From Citrifermentans bremense R1 (GTDB lineage: Bacteria; Desulfobacterota; Desulfuromonadia; Geobacterales; Geobacteraceae): a stretch of 64,000 nucleotides of DNA. Shown one piece after another: positions 44,652 to 53,505 of this stretch. Made by a program: the position numbers and the translations under genes. A model generated the notes under the pieces. That model saw only the letters and a list, made by a program, of their open reading frames with translations, was not told the origin of the DNA and did not search any database. The first letter of the stretch is position 1. Each line of letters opens with the position of its first letter. The stretch is from contig NZ_AUGE01000018.1 in the NCBI RefSeq assembly GCF_000426865.1, forward strand, positions 1-64,000, given 5' to 3'.

Positions 44652-46106
44652 CTATGCCGTATCCCCTTCTGTTTGCCCCGCCGCATACCGGTTCTGAATC
44701 CGGGACATGAGTTTGAGCCGCAGGGTGTTCAGCCCCTGACTGATGGATACCTTGTAGAGGTGCGGGTTGACCAGCCGGTGACACCCCTGCGGGAGCAGGG
44801 CCAGTTCGCGCGCTGCGCGGTCCGCGCAGTCGTTCAGGGTGGGGGAGGGGGCGCACCTTACCCCTTCGTGCATCACCTGGCTTCTCACTTCCACGAGCCT
44901 CGCGTTCGCTGGGAGGCGGATATGCTGCAATGGGTTGACCGGATCGAACACCAGTGCGCCCGGCTGCAGCTCCTCGTCTTCCAGGGTGATGACGTCCTGT
45001 ATGTAGGAGCCGTCTGGCGCCACGGCTCGCAGCACTTTTTTCCGGTCGGGAAGCGTAGCCTTGGACAGGTCGCTGGTCAGCTTCAGCTTGGGCTCCTCCC
45101 CTATCCGGACCAGCTTGTAGACCCCGCCGAGAGCGCCCCCCCCTTCGCCCGCGCAGGTGGCGAGCCGGGTCCCGACGCCGTAGATGTCGATCTTTCCCCC
45201 TTCGCTGCGGATCGACTCGATCACGTACTCGTCGAGCTCGTTGGAGCCGACTATCTTCACCCCGGGAAAACCGGCCGCGTCGAAAGCGGCGCGAACCTGG
45301 CGTGAGAGGTAGGCGAGGTCGCCTGAATCTATCCTCACCCCTACCAGGTCGTGCCCTTTTGCCTTCAGTTCGCGGGCGACGGTGAGTGCGTTGGGGAGGC
45401 CGCTTTTAAGGGTGTCGTAAGTGTCGATCAAGAGGATGCAGGAATCTGGGAAGGTGCCGGCGTAGTGGCGGAAGGCGGCAAGCTCGTCGGGGAACGCCAT
45501 GATCCAGCTGTGGGCATGGGTCCCCCGGACCGGGATGCCGTAGCACTTGCCGGCCATGACGTTGCTGGTGGAGCGCACGCCGCCGATGAAGGCGGCCCGT
45601 GCCTCGGAGAGCCCCCCGTCCGGGCCCTGGGCGCGGCGCAGCCCGAATTCGAGGACGGTGCCGCCTGCCGCGGCCAGGGTGATCCTTGCCCCCTTGGTGG
45701 CGACCAGCGTCTGGAAATTGATGATGTTCAGGAGCGCCGTCTCGACGAACTGCGCCTCGGCGAGGCTCCCCTCCACCGTAAGGAGCGGTTCGCGCGAGAA
45801 GACCACGCTCCCCTCGGCCGGGGCGGTGACGCTCCCACGGAACCGGAAGGTTTCCAGGTACGACAGGAATGCGGGGCGGAAGATCTTGAGCCCGTCCAGG
45901 TAGCTCAACTCCTCCTCGTTGAAGCGGAGTTCCTCCAGGTAGCAAAGCGCGTTTTCCAGACCGGCGAAGACGGCGTAGCTTCCGTTGAAAGGGGGGGTGC
46001 GGAAAAACAGATCGAAGACGGCGCGGTGCTCCTGCATCCCCTGGTCCAGGTAACCTGCCAGCATGGTCAACTCGTAAAGGTCTGTGAGCAGCGGTGAATA
46101 GCGCAT
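44652..46106 (-). CDS. pncB: Nicotinate phosphoribosyltransferase
   Basis: The 484-residue enzyme converts nicotinate and PRPP to nicotinate mononucleotide. [20 protein letters not shown] is the family N-terminus. [40 protein letters not shown] (with the phosphorylated-His region [11 protein letters not shown]), [20 protein letters not shown], and [11 protein letters not shown] follow in order. It sits 14 bases after the TPR gene and 9 bases before pncA, so all three look cotranscribed. Confidence 0.94.
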   Translation of the reverse strand: MRYSPLLTDLYELTMLAGYLDQGMQEHRAVFDLFFRTPPFNGSYAVFAGLENALCYLEELRFNEEELSYLDGLKIFRPAFLSYLETFRFRGSVTAPAEGSVVFSREPLLTVEGSLAEAQFVETALLNIINFQTLVATKGARITLAAAGGTVLEFGLRRAQGPDGGLSEARAAFIGGVRSTSNVMAGKCYGIPVRGTHAHSWIMAFPDELAAFRHYAGTFPDSCILLIDTYDTLKSGLPNALTVARELKAKGHDLVGVRIDSGDLAYLSRQVRAAFDAAGFPGVKIVGSNELDEYVIESIRSEGGKIDIYGVGTRLATCAGEGGGALGGVYKLVRIGEEPKLKLTSDLSKATLPDRKKVLRAVAPDGSYIQDVITLEDEELQPGALVFDPVNPLQHIRLPANARLVEVRSQVMHEGVRCAPSPTLNDCADRAARELALLPQGCHRLVNPHLYKVSISQGLNTLRLKLMSRIQNRYAAGQTEGDTA

Positions 46107-46120
46107 GAAATCCCTCCTTT

Positions 46121-46687
46121 CTAATCACTACTACTCTGGATAATAGCGTTTTTCAACTTTTCTGCCAGTTCCGGGTCGACAAGTTTCAGTGTGAGGTACT
46201 CGGCCTGTGCTTTCCCCCACTGGTTCAGAAAGAGATGTGACAGTCCCAGCTTATAGAGGGCATTGGCATTGCCGGGCCATAATTCCAGCAGCGAAGTGTA
46301 AGCTTCGACGGCTTCCTCATAGCGGTCGGTCCTGAAACAGACTTCCCCTAAATTGGAAAAGGCGAGGGCTAGCTTTGGATCCAGCGCTATTGATCTTTTG
46401 AGGGATTCGACGGCGCGAGGGTAGTCCGCGGTAAGCGCCTGGGCGGTCCCCAGGTTGAGCCAGGAGACGGCGTTCCCGGGAGAGAGGGCGATGCTTTTGC
46501 TGAAGGCCTCGGCCGCTTCGCCGTAGCGCCCCTGGCTGTTCATGAGCACCCCCGCTTCGAACCAGTCGTCCGCCTCCAGGTATTCCTCCTGATCGATCGG
46601 CTGCCGTTGCGGTTTCTGGTTCAGATCTCCCGTGGCCAGTCCGGCCACCAAGAGCAGCATGACGTATGTCCCGGTTGCTTGTCTCAT
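46121..46687 (-). CDS. Tetratricopeptide-repeat protein
   Basis: The 188-residue protein has a hydrophobic N-terminus (YVMLLLVAGLATGDLNQ) that may be a weak signal or membrane anchor. Four TPR units follow at about 40-73, 74-107, 108-141 and 142-175 (for example AVSWLNLGTAQALTADYPRA and LAFSNLGEVCFRTDRYEEAV). It is a protein-interaction scaffold; the partner is unknown. It heads the pncB-pncA unit, a linkage I cannot explain functionally. Confidence 0.8.
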   Translation of the reverse strand: MRQATGTYVMLLLVAGLATGDLNQKPQRQPIDQEEYLEADDWFEAGVLMNSQGRYGEAAEAFSKSIALSPGNAVSWLNLGTAQALTADYPRAVESLKRSIALDPKLALAFSNLGEVCFRTDRYEEAVEAYTSLLELWPGNANALYKLGLSHLFLNQWGKAQAEYLTLKLVDPELAEKLKNAIIQSSSD

Positions 46688-46961
46688 GTGGGTCCCTCGC
46701 GGAAAAAGGTAAACCTTAGCATATTAAAAATTATTTAAAAGAAACCGGGAAAGTGGGGCTGGTCGGTTGCAGGGGGGCAATTTTGCTGGTCATCGGGGTG
46801 TATTTTCTGGTAGATAGAGAGAGCCGACAGGAGTGTTCATTAGCGGTGGGTTGCGCCAGAGGTCTGCACCCGGATTCGGTTTCGGCAAGGGCAATCGAAG
46901 TGGCGCAGCATTCTCTCCGCGCGAAAGATGATCGATACTCAGTATAGGGAAAGGGACAGAC

Positions 46962-47807
46962 ATGGAACAACTGCTGATAGTCGGTTGCGGCGCCATCGGG
47001 CGACGGGTTGCAGCGCTGGCGCTGGCGCGGGGGATGAAGGTCTCCAGCTTCAGAAGGAACGAAGAAGAGGTCGCAGGCGCGACCACATATACCGGGAACC
47101 TGGACCAGCCGGCGACGCTTGCGGGACTGCCGGTCAAAGGTGCTGGAGTTATCTACCTGGCACCCCCTCCCGGGGGAGGCAACGAGGATACCAGGATGCG
47201 CAATTTCTTGGCCTCCATCGCCCCCGGCGAAGAGCCGGAAAAGATAGTCTACATATCGACCAGCGCGGTCTACGGGGACTGCGGGACGGCGACGGTCACC
47301 GAGGAGAGCGAGGCCAACCCGCAGACCAGCAGGGGAAAGCGCCGGCTGCATGCCGAGCGCTTGGTAAGCGAGTGGGGGAGGGAGCGCCACGTCCCAGTGG
47401 TAATCCTGAGGGTAACGGCCATTTATGCTGCGGACCGCCTCCCCGTCACCCAGCTCACTACCGGGCAGCCGGTGTTGCGCGAGGAGGAATCGCTTCCCAG
47501 CAACAGGATCCATGCCGACGACCTGTCGCGGATCTGCCTCGCCGCACTGGAGCGGGGAAAAGACGGCGCAATCTTCAACGTGAGCGACGGCCAGTCCACC
47601 ACCATGACCAGCTATTTCAATGCCGCCGCCGATCGGCTCGGGCTCCCGAGGCCGCGCCAGGTGACCATGGAGGAGGCGCGCCAGGTGATGAGCCCGCTGA
47701 TGATCTCCTACTTCTCCGAGGGGAGGGTGGTGTCGAACCGCAAATTGATCGAGGAGCTGGGGATAGAGCTCCTCTACCCGGACCTCGAGTCGGGGCTCAA
47801 GGGGTAG
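46962..47807 (+). CDS. NAD(P)-binding SDR-like protein (YeeZ-type), catalytic Tyr/Lys not evident
   Basis: The 281-residue protein has an extended-SDR Rossmann fold. LLIVGCGAIGRRVAALALAR gives the G-x-x-G-x-x-G nucleotide site, IVYISTSAVYGDCGTATVTE is the active strand, and LRVTAIYAADRLP plus RIHADDLSRICLAALERGKD are substrate-domain marks. Where the Y-x-x-x-K pair should stand (NPQTSRGKRRLHAERLVSEW), the aligned residues are R and R, so the usual reductase chemistry looks lost. The function is unknown. The start has GGGAAAGGGAC upstream. Confidence 0.8.
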   Translation: MEQLLIVGCGAIGRRVAALALARGMKVSSFRRNEEEVAGATTYTGNLDQPATLAGLPVKGAGVIYLAPPPGGGNEDTRMRNFLASIAPGEEPEKIVYISTSAVYGDCGTATVTEESEANPQTSRGKRRLHAERLVSEWGRERHVPVVILRVTAIYAADRLPVTQLTTGQPVLREEESLPSNRIHADDLSRICLAALERGKDGAIFNVSDGQSTTMTSYFNAAADRLGLPRPRQVTMEEARQVMSPLMISYFSEGRVVSNRKLIEELGIELLYPDLESGLKG

Positions 47808-47898
47808 CCTTACCTGCAGGGTCGTATGGCTTGACTTTCGTGGTCGCCGAATTAAGGTTTTCCAATCTTTACGCCAACCTTAATCGGAGGACAGCGAA

Positions 47899-48435
47899 AT
47901 GCTCGAAAAAGAACGGGATATTCTGAGACGTGACGACCGGCCGCAAAGCGAGAGACGGCAGCTAGAGCGCGAGAGCGAGAAGGGCGAACTGCAGGGGCGG
48001 CACTCGACCTCCCCCATGGCGCAGATGGAGCGGATGTTCGACGAGGTTTTCAAGAAGCCTTTCTTCTCCCTCTGGTCGCAGAGGATGGCTGGGGGGGAGA
48101 TGGAGGAGCTCTACTTGCCGGTCGATGTCTTTGAGGAAGGGGACTCCGTGGTGGTCAAGGCAGAGATCCCTGGAATCCGCAAGGAAGACATCGACGTGCA
48201 GCTTTCCCCCGACAGCATCACCATCTCGGGGAAGAAGAGCAAGGCAGAGCGGATCGAATAGAAGGATTTCTACCGGGTTGAGCGCTCCTACGGTTCGTTC
48301 ATGAGAACGTGCAGGCTTCCGGTGGAAACCATCACCGACACGGCGCGCGCAAGCTTCAAGGACGGCATCCTGGAGGTGCGGATATTGAAGAGCGAGGCGG
48401 CGACCCAGAGGGTCAAGAAGCTGAACGTGGAATGA
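47899..48435 (+). pseudogene. Hsp20/alpha-crystallin small heat-shock protein with in-frame amber codon
   Basis: The first 120 residues include the N-terminal arm and half of the alpha-crystallin domain (LYLPVDVFEEGDSVVVKAEI, PGIRKEDIDVQLSPDSITIS). A TAG at 48259-48261 interrupts. The same frame continues KDFYRVERSYGSFMRTCRLP, then VETITDTARASFKDGILEVR and VKKLNVE to TGA at 48433-48435, exactly the missing second half. Without the stop the protein would be 178 residues, normal for the family. Alternatives are a recent nonsense mutation, a sequencing error or readthrough. CGGAGGA supports the ATG at 47899. Confidence 0.85.
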
Positions 48436-48458
48436 TTTTCCCACGGGTAGGAAACCGA

Positions 48459-48492
48459 AATGGCCGCGGCGAAAACCGCGGCCATTACTTTT
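48459..48492 (+). terminator. Terminator after the hsp20 gene
   Basis: AATGGCCGCGG (48459-48469) pairs with CCGCGGCCATT (48476-48486), then ACTTTTG. The T run is short. Confidence 0.7.
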
Positions 48493-48592
48493 GTCTGCCT
48501 CCTGTTTTCGGCTGCCTATAATTTAGGCAAAAAGCCATCGGGGGGCGATTACTCAGAGATTTCTTTTCCCCGATGCGGCTTTTCCCACAGAG

Positions 48593-48601
48593 TTATCCAC
48601 A
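48593..48601 (+). promoter_or_regulatory. Perfect DnaA-box sequence
   Basis: TTATCCACA matches the DnaA-box consensus. It sits in TTTCCCACAGAGTTATCCAC followed by AGCTTTTGTGGAAG, so an inverted partial box (TTCCACAAAAG) lies 6 bases away. Only one perfect box was found, so it is not proof of an origin; it could titrate DnaA or be chance. Confidence 0.4.
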
Positions 48602-48669
48602 GCTTTTGTGGAAGACTTCCTCAGTCAAATCCCCACTGAATATAACCAGTTGAATTGAAGATGGAAGCG

Positions 48670-48770
48670 GGCGCCAAGCCAGGCCCGGAAAGCAGGTATA
48701 TTACGGGCGCTGGCGGCGCCTAATCCAGAAAAAAGGCCTCTGGTTCGGAAAACCAGGGCCTTTTCGGTTT
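48670..48770 (+). ncRNA. Candidate structured RNA: long hairpin plus terminator
   Basis: GGCGCC-AA-GCCAG-GCCCG (48670-48687) pairs with CGGGC-G-CTGGC-GGCGCC (48704-48720) around the 16-base loop GAAAGCAGGTATATTA. Ten bases later AAAAGGCCTCTGGTT pairs with AACCAGGGCCTTTT (48731-48764), a rho-independent-type terminator. No coding frame spans it. I do not match it to a known RNA family. GAATATAACC (48638-48647) could be a -10. Confidence 0.5.
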
Positions 48771-49467
48771 GCATTGGCGTTAAAACGGGACACTTTCTAC
48801 CAATCCGTCGGTGAAACTTCCCCGGTGGCGCCGTACGGTGTTGCCGACCGTGCGGTTGACCCGGTTTCGGTTTTTTCCTTTTTGAGGCGGGGTGTGAGGC
48901 CGCCTGGCGGATGAGACAAATCGCGTTTAGCGTTGCCCGAATAACGCCAATCTTGAAGTTGCTCCGGGATACCGTTGCGGGAAGTGCCGAGTTACTGACC
49001 TCAGTCGCAATATCGCCCGGTGAAACGCTTCAGGCTTCCCTCTGCTGTATGAGGGCCTGCTCACCACGTCTGAAACCGGGAACATTTTGGCAAAGAAAGG
49101 TAGTCAGGGACTCAACGGGATGCGCTACGAGTATCCCAGAGCGGCTCGCACTGACATGCGAAACTTGTGAGCAAGTCTATCAACGCCATTTTATGTGTCA
49201 AGATAAAGATGAGATTAATTTCATCTGATCCAAGTGTACGATAAATAGTTATTTTTTGAGCCGCGTGAGTCGGTCGAACCATAAATCATTTCAATCGTTT
49301 TGCCTGCTAGTGGGCCGGTCGGCCCTCCTCTGTCACAGTGCAATCGGCAAATTGTGGTATGAGAGTTGCGGTGGCAATAAACGTTGCAGCCTCATCACGT
49401 GAAGCGGCAGCGACGGCATGCAATGCCAGTGTCGCAGACGCTGTGCAAGTAGCACCGTGAGCCCCTG
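48771..49467. other. Non-coding stretch with possible gene debris
   Basis: About 700 bases hold no convincing gene. One plus-strand frame gives FPLLYEGLLTTSETGNILAK, then KGSQGLNGMRYEYPRAARTD and MRNL before TGA (49039-49169), which reads like protein but belongs to no family I recognise. A frame shifted by one base upstream (LKLLRDTVAGSAELLTSVAI) could join it near 49025-49040. The palindrome GGCCGGTCGGCC lies at about 49313-49325. The last 200 bases before the hydrogenase show nothing clear. Confidence 0.4.
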
Positions 49468-50739
49468 TCAGAGCTTCAGCACGTGCACCGCACACGAGAT
49501 GCAGGGGTCGTAGCACCTGATCAGGCGCTCCAGCGCCGTGGTCATCTTTTTCGTCTCTTCCCCCTCCATTCCCCGCGCCAGCGCCAGCAGGTCGCGCGCC
49601 ATGGCCCCCTGGTTCAAGGCGGTGGGGGTGACGACGTCGGCTTCGGTGCAGATGCCGTCCGAGTCGAAGTCGTAACTGTGGATCAGCAGGCCGCGTGGCG
49701 CCTCGCAGGCGGCGCTCCCTCTCCCCGCGCGCAGGACCGGTCCGACGTCGTCGGGGGAACCCTGGCCTTTTTCGAGAAGTCGGTCGATGAGTTCTATCGC
49801 GCGCTCAGCTGCGTCACAAAGCTCGATTGCCTGTGCCAGGGTGTTGCCCCGGATGTCCCTGCCGAGGATCTCGTGCTTTACCTCGTCGAACACGCCCTGA
49901 GCCTGCGCGCTGAGGCGGACGCCGAGGGAGAGCCTGGCCAGCGCGCCCACCGTGGCTTCTTTTTCCATCACCTTTGAATATTTGGCGTTGGAGTGGGGGA
50001 GGACGCTTTCTTTGATCGCCTCGCGGTACCCGGAGACGGCGAAGGATTCCCCTCCGCCCATGCGGCATCGGATGGCGGCGGAACGGCCGTCGCCGCCTGG
50101 GTCCACCGCCAGCGCGTTCGGGGACGGGAGTTCCGGGAAAGGGAAGGGGGTGCGGAAGAGCCGGTAGGCGTCGCGGCAGGCGGGAAGGACCGACTCAAGC
50201 TCATGGCGCAGGCGCAGCAGTTCCTTTTTGCTCACCCTCTGCCCCAGCCCACCCAGCCGGATGTTGACCGGGTGGATCAGGCGGCCGCCGACCGTCTCCT
50301 GGATCATGTTGCCGACCCTCTTGATGCCAAGTCCCGTCTTCAGTAGTTCGGGCGCCTTCTGGGCCAGCCCGGTCACTCCCGGCACGCCGAGAAGGTCAGG
50401 AAGGAGCAGGCAGTACAGGTGCAGCGCGTGGTCCTGGATCATTCCCCCCTGCATGATGAGCTCGCGGGTCAGGGCCGTCGCCCACGAGACTTCCACCCCA
50501 AAGGCGTTCTCCACCGCCAGGAGGGCGGTCACCTTGTGCACCGTCGAGCAAAGAGAGCAGATGCGGCAGATGATCTCCGGCACTTCCAGATAGCTCTTGC
50601 CGACCAGGAGCGCCTCGAAGAGGCGCGGGGAATCGGCGAGGCATAGCTCCACCCGCTCCACGCGCGACCCCTGGCGGTAGACCTTGACGCTGCCGTGACC
50701 CTCCACCCGGGCCAGGTTCAACTCAACGACGCTGCCCAT
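49468..50739 (-). CDS. hydA: Cytosolic NiFe hydrogenase large subunit (group 3b-like, HydA)
   Basis: The 423-residue catalytic subunit has Ni-Fe ligands R-I-C61-S-L-C64 with H68 (EIICRICSLCSTVHKVTALL) and D-P-C413-I-S-C416-A-V-H419. Only VLKL follows the final His, so the peptide removed by the maturation protease would be 4 residues, very short. The gene ends a four-gene run (beta, gamma, delta, alpha) like the sulfhydrogenase/NADP-linked group 3b. It would couple H2 and NAD(P)H in the cytoplasm. It overlaps the small subunit by 17 bases. No Hyp genes are in the window. Confidence 0.9.
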   Translation of the reverse strand: MGSVVELNLARVEGHGSVKVYRQGSRVERVELCLADSPRLFEALLVGKSYLEVPEIICRICSLCSTVHKVTALLAVENAFGVEVSWATALTRELIMQGGMIQDHALHLYCLLLPDLLGVPGVTGLAQKAPELLKTGLGIKRVGNMIQETVGGRLIHPVNIRLGGLGQRVSKKELLRLRHELESVLPACRDAYRLFRTPFPFPELPSPNALAVDPGGDGRSAAIRCRMGGGESFAVSGYREAIKESVLPHSNAKYSKVMEKEATVGALARLSLGVRLSAQAQGVFDEVKHEILGRDIRGNTLAQAIELCDAAERAIELIDRLLEKGQGSPDDVGPVLRAGRGSAACEAPRGLLIHSYDFDSDGICTEADVVTPTALNQGAMARDLLALARGMEGEETKKMTTALERLIRCYDPCISCAVHVLKL

Positions 50740-51478
50740 AGTCCCACTCCGGCTTGAATCGGCTCATCCTGCGCTCGATTTCCTTCCTGCCAAACCCGCG
50801 CTCCAACAACAGCTCCAACTCCTGCGCCACGTTCGCCTCGCGCACCGGTCCCCGGCAACCTTCGCAGACTATCCCCGTCGCCGGGCATCTTGCGTTGCAC
50901 CCCCCCTGGATGATCGGGCCGAGGCAAAGCTCCTTTCGCTCCAAGAGCAGGCAGAGGTTTTCCCTGCTGCGGCACTCGGTGCAGACCGGGTAGGTAGCGA
51001 GCGGGGGGAGCGTTCCATTAAGAAGGGCGCAGAGTAGGGCCATGACCTCTTGCTTTTCCGGGGGGCAGCCGGTGATGGAGAAGTCGACGCTTACGAAGTT
51101 GGTAAGCGGGGCGGGGGCGAAGCTCTCCACTGTCTTCTCCCCATCTCCGTAGACGGCTGCGACCAGTTCTTCTCTCGTCGAGACCCCGTTGTTCATGGCC
51201 GCCACCCCGCCGAAGATGGCGCAGGTGCCAAGGGCCACCAAAAGCCTGCTGGAATTCCTCAGCCGGAACAGGTTGGCCAAGTCGCCCGGAGTTGAGACCG
51301 CACCCTCCACTATCGCCGCGTCGAAGGGCGCTCCCCCCTCGACGCTCTCCGCCATGGGAAAGGAGACCAGATCGAAACGGGCGGCCACCTCGGCCAACTC
51401 CTCCTCGCAGTTGAGAAGGGTCAGCTGGCACCCCGAGCAGGCGGTGAGCCCGGCTATGGCAAGCCTTGGGCGGTTCAT
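50723..51478 (-). CDS. hydD: NiFe hydrogenase small subunit (HydD)
   Basis: The 251-residue electron-transfer subunit lacks a Tat signal, so it is cytosolic. The proximal cluster ligands begin C14-S-G-C17 (AIAGLTACSGCQLTLLNCEE), then GTCAIFGGV and SITGCPPEK. A C-terminal cysteine-rich segment (CTECRSRENLCLLL, GPIIQGGCNARCPATGIVCE, GCRGPVREANV) binds further 4Fe-4S clusters, as in group 3 enzymes. It starts 4 bases inside the gamma subunit gene. Confidence 0.9.
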   Translation of the reverse strand: MNRPRLAIAGLTACSGCQLTLLNCEEELAEVAARFDLVSFPMAESVEGGAPFDAAIVEGAVSTPGDLANLFRLRNSSRLLVALGTCAIFGGVAAMNNGVSTREELVAAVYGDGEKTVESFAPAPLTNFVSVDFSITGCPPEKQEVMALLCALLNGTLPPLATYPVCTECRSRENLCLLLERKELCLGPIIQGGCNARCPATGIVCEGCRGPVREANVAQELELLLERGFGRKEIERRMSRFKPEWDYGQRR

Positions 51479-52326
51479 AGCGCCTCCGGTATCTCTTTCA
51501 GCTCGCTGAGCCGGAAGACGGGGCCGTCCACGCAACAAAGTTTCTGCCCCAGCGCGCAATGGCAGCAGCGCCCGATGCCGCAGCGCATCCTGCGCTCCAG
51601 GCTCAAAAGGATCCGCTGCGGCGCGACGCCGGCCCTTTCCAGGTCGGCGCCCAGGCAGCGGTAGAGGGCGGGGGGGCCGCATATGGCGGCGTAGCTGTTG
51701 GCGGCGTCGAAGCTGAACCCCTTCAAGAGGTCGGGGAGGAGCCCGACGGCGCAGGAGAAGCCGCCCCAAGGCTCCTCGGGCGCGAAATCGACCGTCAGGT
51801 AGAGCCGCAGCCCACCGCGCGCGGCGAGTTCCGCCAGTTCTTCGCGAAAGAGCATCAGCGTGGGCTTTTTCGCGCCGTACATCAGCGTGATCTCCCCGAA
51901 GCGCTCGCCGTTTTGCAACAGGTGCAGCAGCAGGGAGCGCAGCGGCGCGATGCCGAGCCCTCCCGCCAAGAGGAGCACCGGGTGCCCTGTCATTTCCGCC
52001 AGGGGAAAGCCGGCGCCGAACGGGCCGCGGAGCCCCAGCGTGCTTCCTTCCGGCGCCTGGTGCAGCGCATCGGTCACGTGCCCCACCCGGCGCACGCAGA
52101 GATCCACGGTGCCGTCTTCGTGGGCGAGATCGGCGGGCGAGATCGGAATTTCGCCCGCGCCGGGAACCGAGAGCTGGACGAACTGCCCGGGGATGAATCT
52201 GGAAAGGGAGGGAAGCGCAGCGGCTTCCGGAGCGACGGTGAAGAGCGCAGTGTCCTCCGAGAGCTGGCGCCGCTGCAAAAGCTTGGCCGCGAAGGGGGTG
52301 TCCGGATGGTTTGCCAGGAGGGTCAT
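51475..52326 (-). CDS. Hydrogenase gamma subunit, FAD/NAD(P)-binding with 2Fe-2S (HydG)
   Basis: The 283-residue flavoprotein resembles dihydroorotate dehydrogenase electron-transfer subunits and AsrB. FIPGQFVQLSVPGAGEIPIS is the FAD part, LLLAGGLGIAPLRSLLLHLL is the NAD(P) part, and ERRMRCGIGRCCHCALGQKL followed by CCVDGPVF carries the C-terminal 2Fe-2S cysteines. It passes electrons between the clusters and the nicotinamide. Start at ATG 52326 lies in the 4-base overlap with the beta subunit gene. The functional letter G follows sulfhydrogenase naming, not the Fe-only maturase of that name. Confidence 0.88.
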   Translation of the reverse strand: MTLLANHPDTPFAAKLLQRRQLSEDTALFTVAPEAAALPSLSRFIPGQFVQLSVPGAGEIPISPADLAHEDGTVDLCVRRVGHVTDALHQAPEGSTLGLRGPFGAGFPLAEMTGHPVLLLAGGLGIAPLRSLLLHLLQNGERFGEITLMYGAKKPTLMLFREELAELAARGGLRLYLTVDFAPEEPWGGFSCAVGLLPDLLKGFSFDAANSYAAICGPPALYRCLGADLERAGVAPQRILLSLERRMRCGIGRCCHCALGQKLCCVDGPVFRLSELKEIPEAL

Positions 52327-53300
52327 GGCGTCCTCCCGCAATCGAGGGGGAGATCCTGGAACAGCTCGCGCAGGTCGATGCCGACCGGGCAGAATTCCTT
52401 GCAGCGGCCGCAACCAACGCATGAGGTTATCCCGGTTAAGGGGGTGAAACCGCAGTACTTGTGCAGGAAGCGGTAACGAAGCCGCTCCAGCCTGGTGGCC
52501 CGGAAGTTTCCCCCCGCCACTTCGCCGTGGGTAACGAAAAGGCAGTTGTCCCACTCGCGCACCCTCTCTGCGCCGCCGGAAAGGGAGGGATATTCCCTTA
52601 AGTCGAAGCAGTAGCAGGTGGGGCAGCAGACTGAACAGGCGCCGCAGGAAACGCAGGCCTCGGCGAATTTCACCCAAAGCGGATGGGCGGAGAAGCGCAG
52701 CTGCGGGTCCTGGGGGAGCACATTGCACGACCCGCAGGCGGGGGGCTCTATCTCTTTTTCCGTTTCGACCAGGAGATCGGCTGCCGCGGCGGTTATCGCT
52801 TCCCCCTTGGCGCTGCGGGCCGTGAGGCTAAAACCGTCCTCGCCGGCCTGCAGGAAGAGATCGCAGGCGGCGCTCTCCCGTGGTCCCGAGCAGAAGCAGA
52901 AATCGTCCGGGCGGCAGGAGAGCCCTACCAGGGTGAGGTTCGCGCGCCGGGTCGCGTAGCAGGAGTCAGCGGCTTCGGCGAGGAAGACCCGGTCCAGGTA
53001 GGCCATGGCGTCGAGGTCGCAGGGGTGAACGCCGAAGAGGACGGTCTCGGAGCCGTACGGGACAGCTTGCCGGTAGGCTCCCTTTTGGTAATGCAGGATC
53101 TCCTCCCGGAAGGGGAGCAGGTATTTCTTGGGGGGAATCTGCGTTCTAGAGTAATTGAGCTGCAGGTCGGAGGCTGAGGCAAGCGGTGCGAAGGAGAAAA
53201 CCCCCTGGTCCGAGAGTACCGGCCCATGGAGTTCGCCGAAGAGGCGGAGGAGTTCCAGAAAGTGAGATAAATGTATGTTTTTTAACGTTGTTTTGGCCAT
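52323..53300 (-). CDS. hydB: Hydrogenase beta subunit, 4Fe-4S protein (HydB)
   Basis: The 325-residue iron-sulfur protein resembles AsrA/sulfhydrogenase beta. The N-terminal domain has ETVLFGVHPCDLDAMAYLDR and FCFCSGPRESAACDLF. Two ferredoxin-type clusters lie near the C-terminus: CVSCGACSVCCPTCYCFD and CVGCGRCKEFCPVG. It bridges the small and gamma subunits. ATG 53300 with GGAGGGG upstream is preferred to the longer GTG-like start at 53318. It is the first gene of the hydrogenase operon. Confidence 0.88.
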   Translation of the reverse strand: MAKTTLKNIHLSHFLELLRLFGELHGPVLSDQGVFSFAPLASASDLQLNYSRTQIPPKKYLLPFREEILHYQKGAYRQAVPYGSETVLFGVHPCDLDAMAYLDRVFLAEAADSCYATRRANLTLVGLSCRPDDFCFCSGPRESAACDLFLQAGEDGFSLTARSAKGEAITAAAADLLVETEKEIEPPACGSCNVLPQDPQLRFSAHPLWVKFAEACVSCGACSVCCPTCYCFDLREYPSLSGGAERVREWDNCLFVTHGEVAGGNFRATRLERLRYRFLHKYCGFTPLTGITSCVGCGRCKEFCPVGIDLRELFQDLPLDCGRTP

Positions 53301-53505
53301 TTCCCCTCCGGCGCACAAAGCACAATTCTACCGAGGAGGTTTTCAATGGCAACCCCGCAATGACTACAAACCGTTAGCCCCGGAGAAAATCGGAGAACCT
53401 CAGGGGACAGCCGGATGTTTTAACTCAAGCTGCTTTTCTCTCAGATTTTTCGAGACCTTCTCTTTGGCGAATGGTTTTGACTTGAGACCCCTTTAATGCT
53501 AGAGA

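Noticed and set aside
46753-46947. Plus-strand frame of 64 codons before the SDR-like gene
   Set aside because: A short hydrophobic stretch is present but there is no ribosome site and no homology I recognise.
48593-48601. Chromosome origin at the DnaA box
   Set aside because: Only one perfect box, and no AT-rich unwinding region, dnaA, dnaN or gidA nearby.
48670-48720. Signal-recognition-particle RNA
   Set aside because: CCGGAAAGCAGG looks similar to the SRP core, but the GGAA tetraloop stem and the internal loop pairing do not form.
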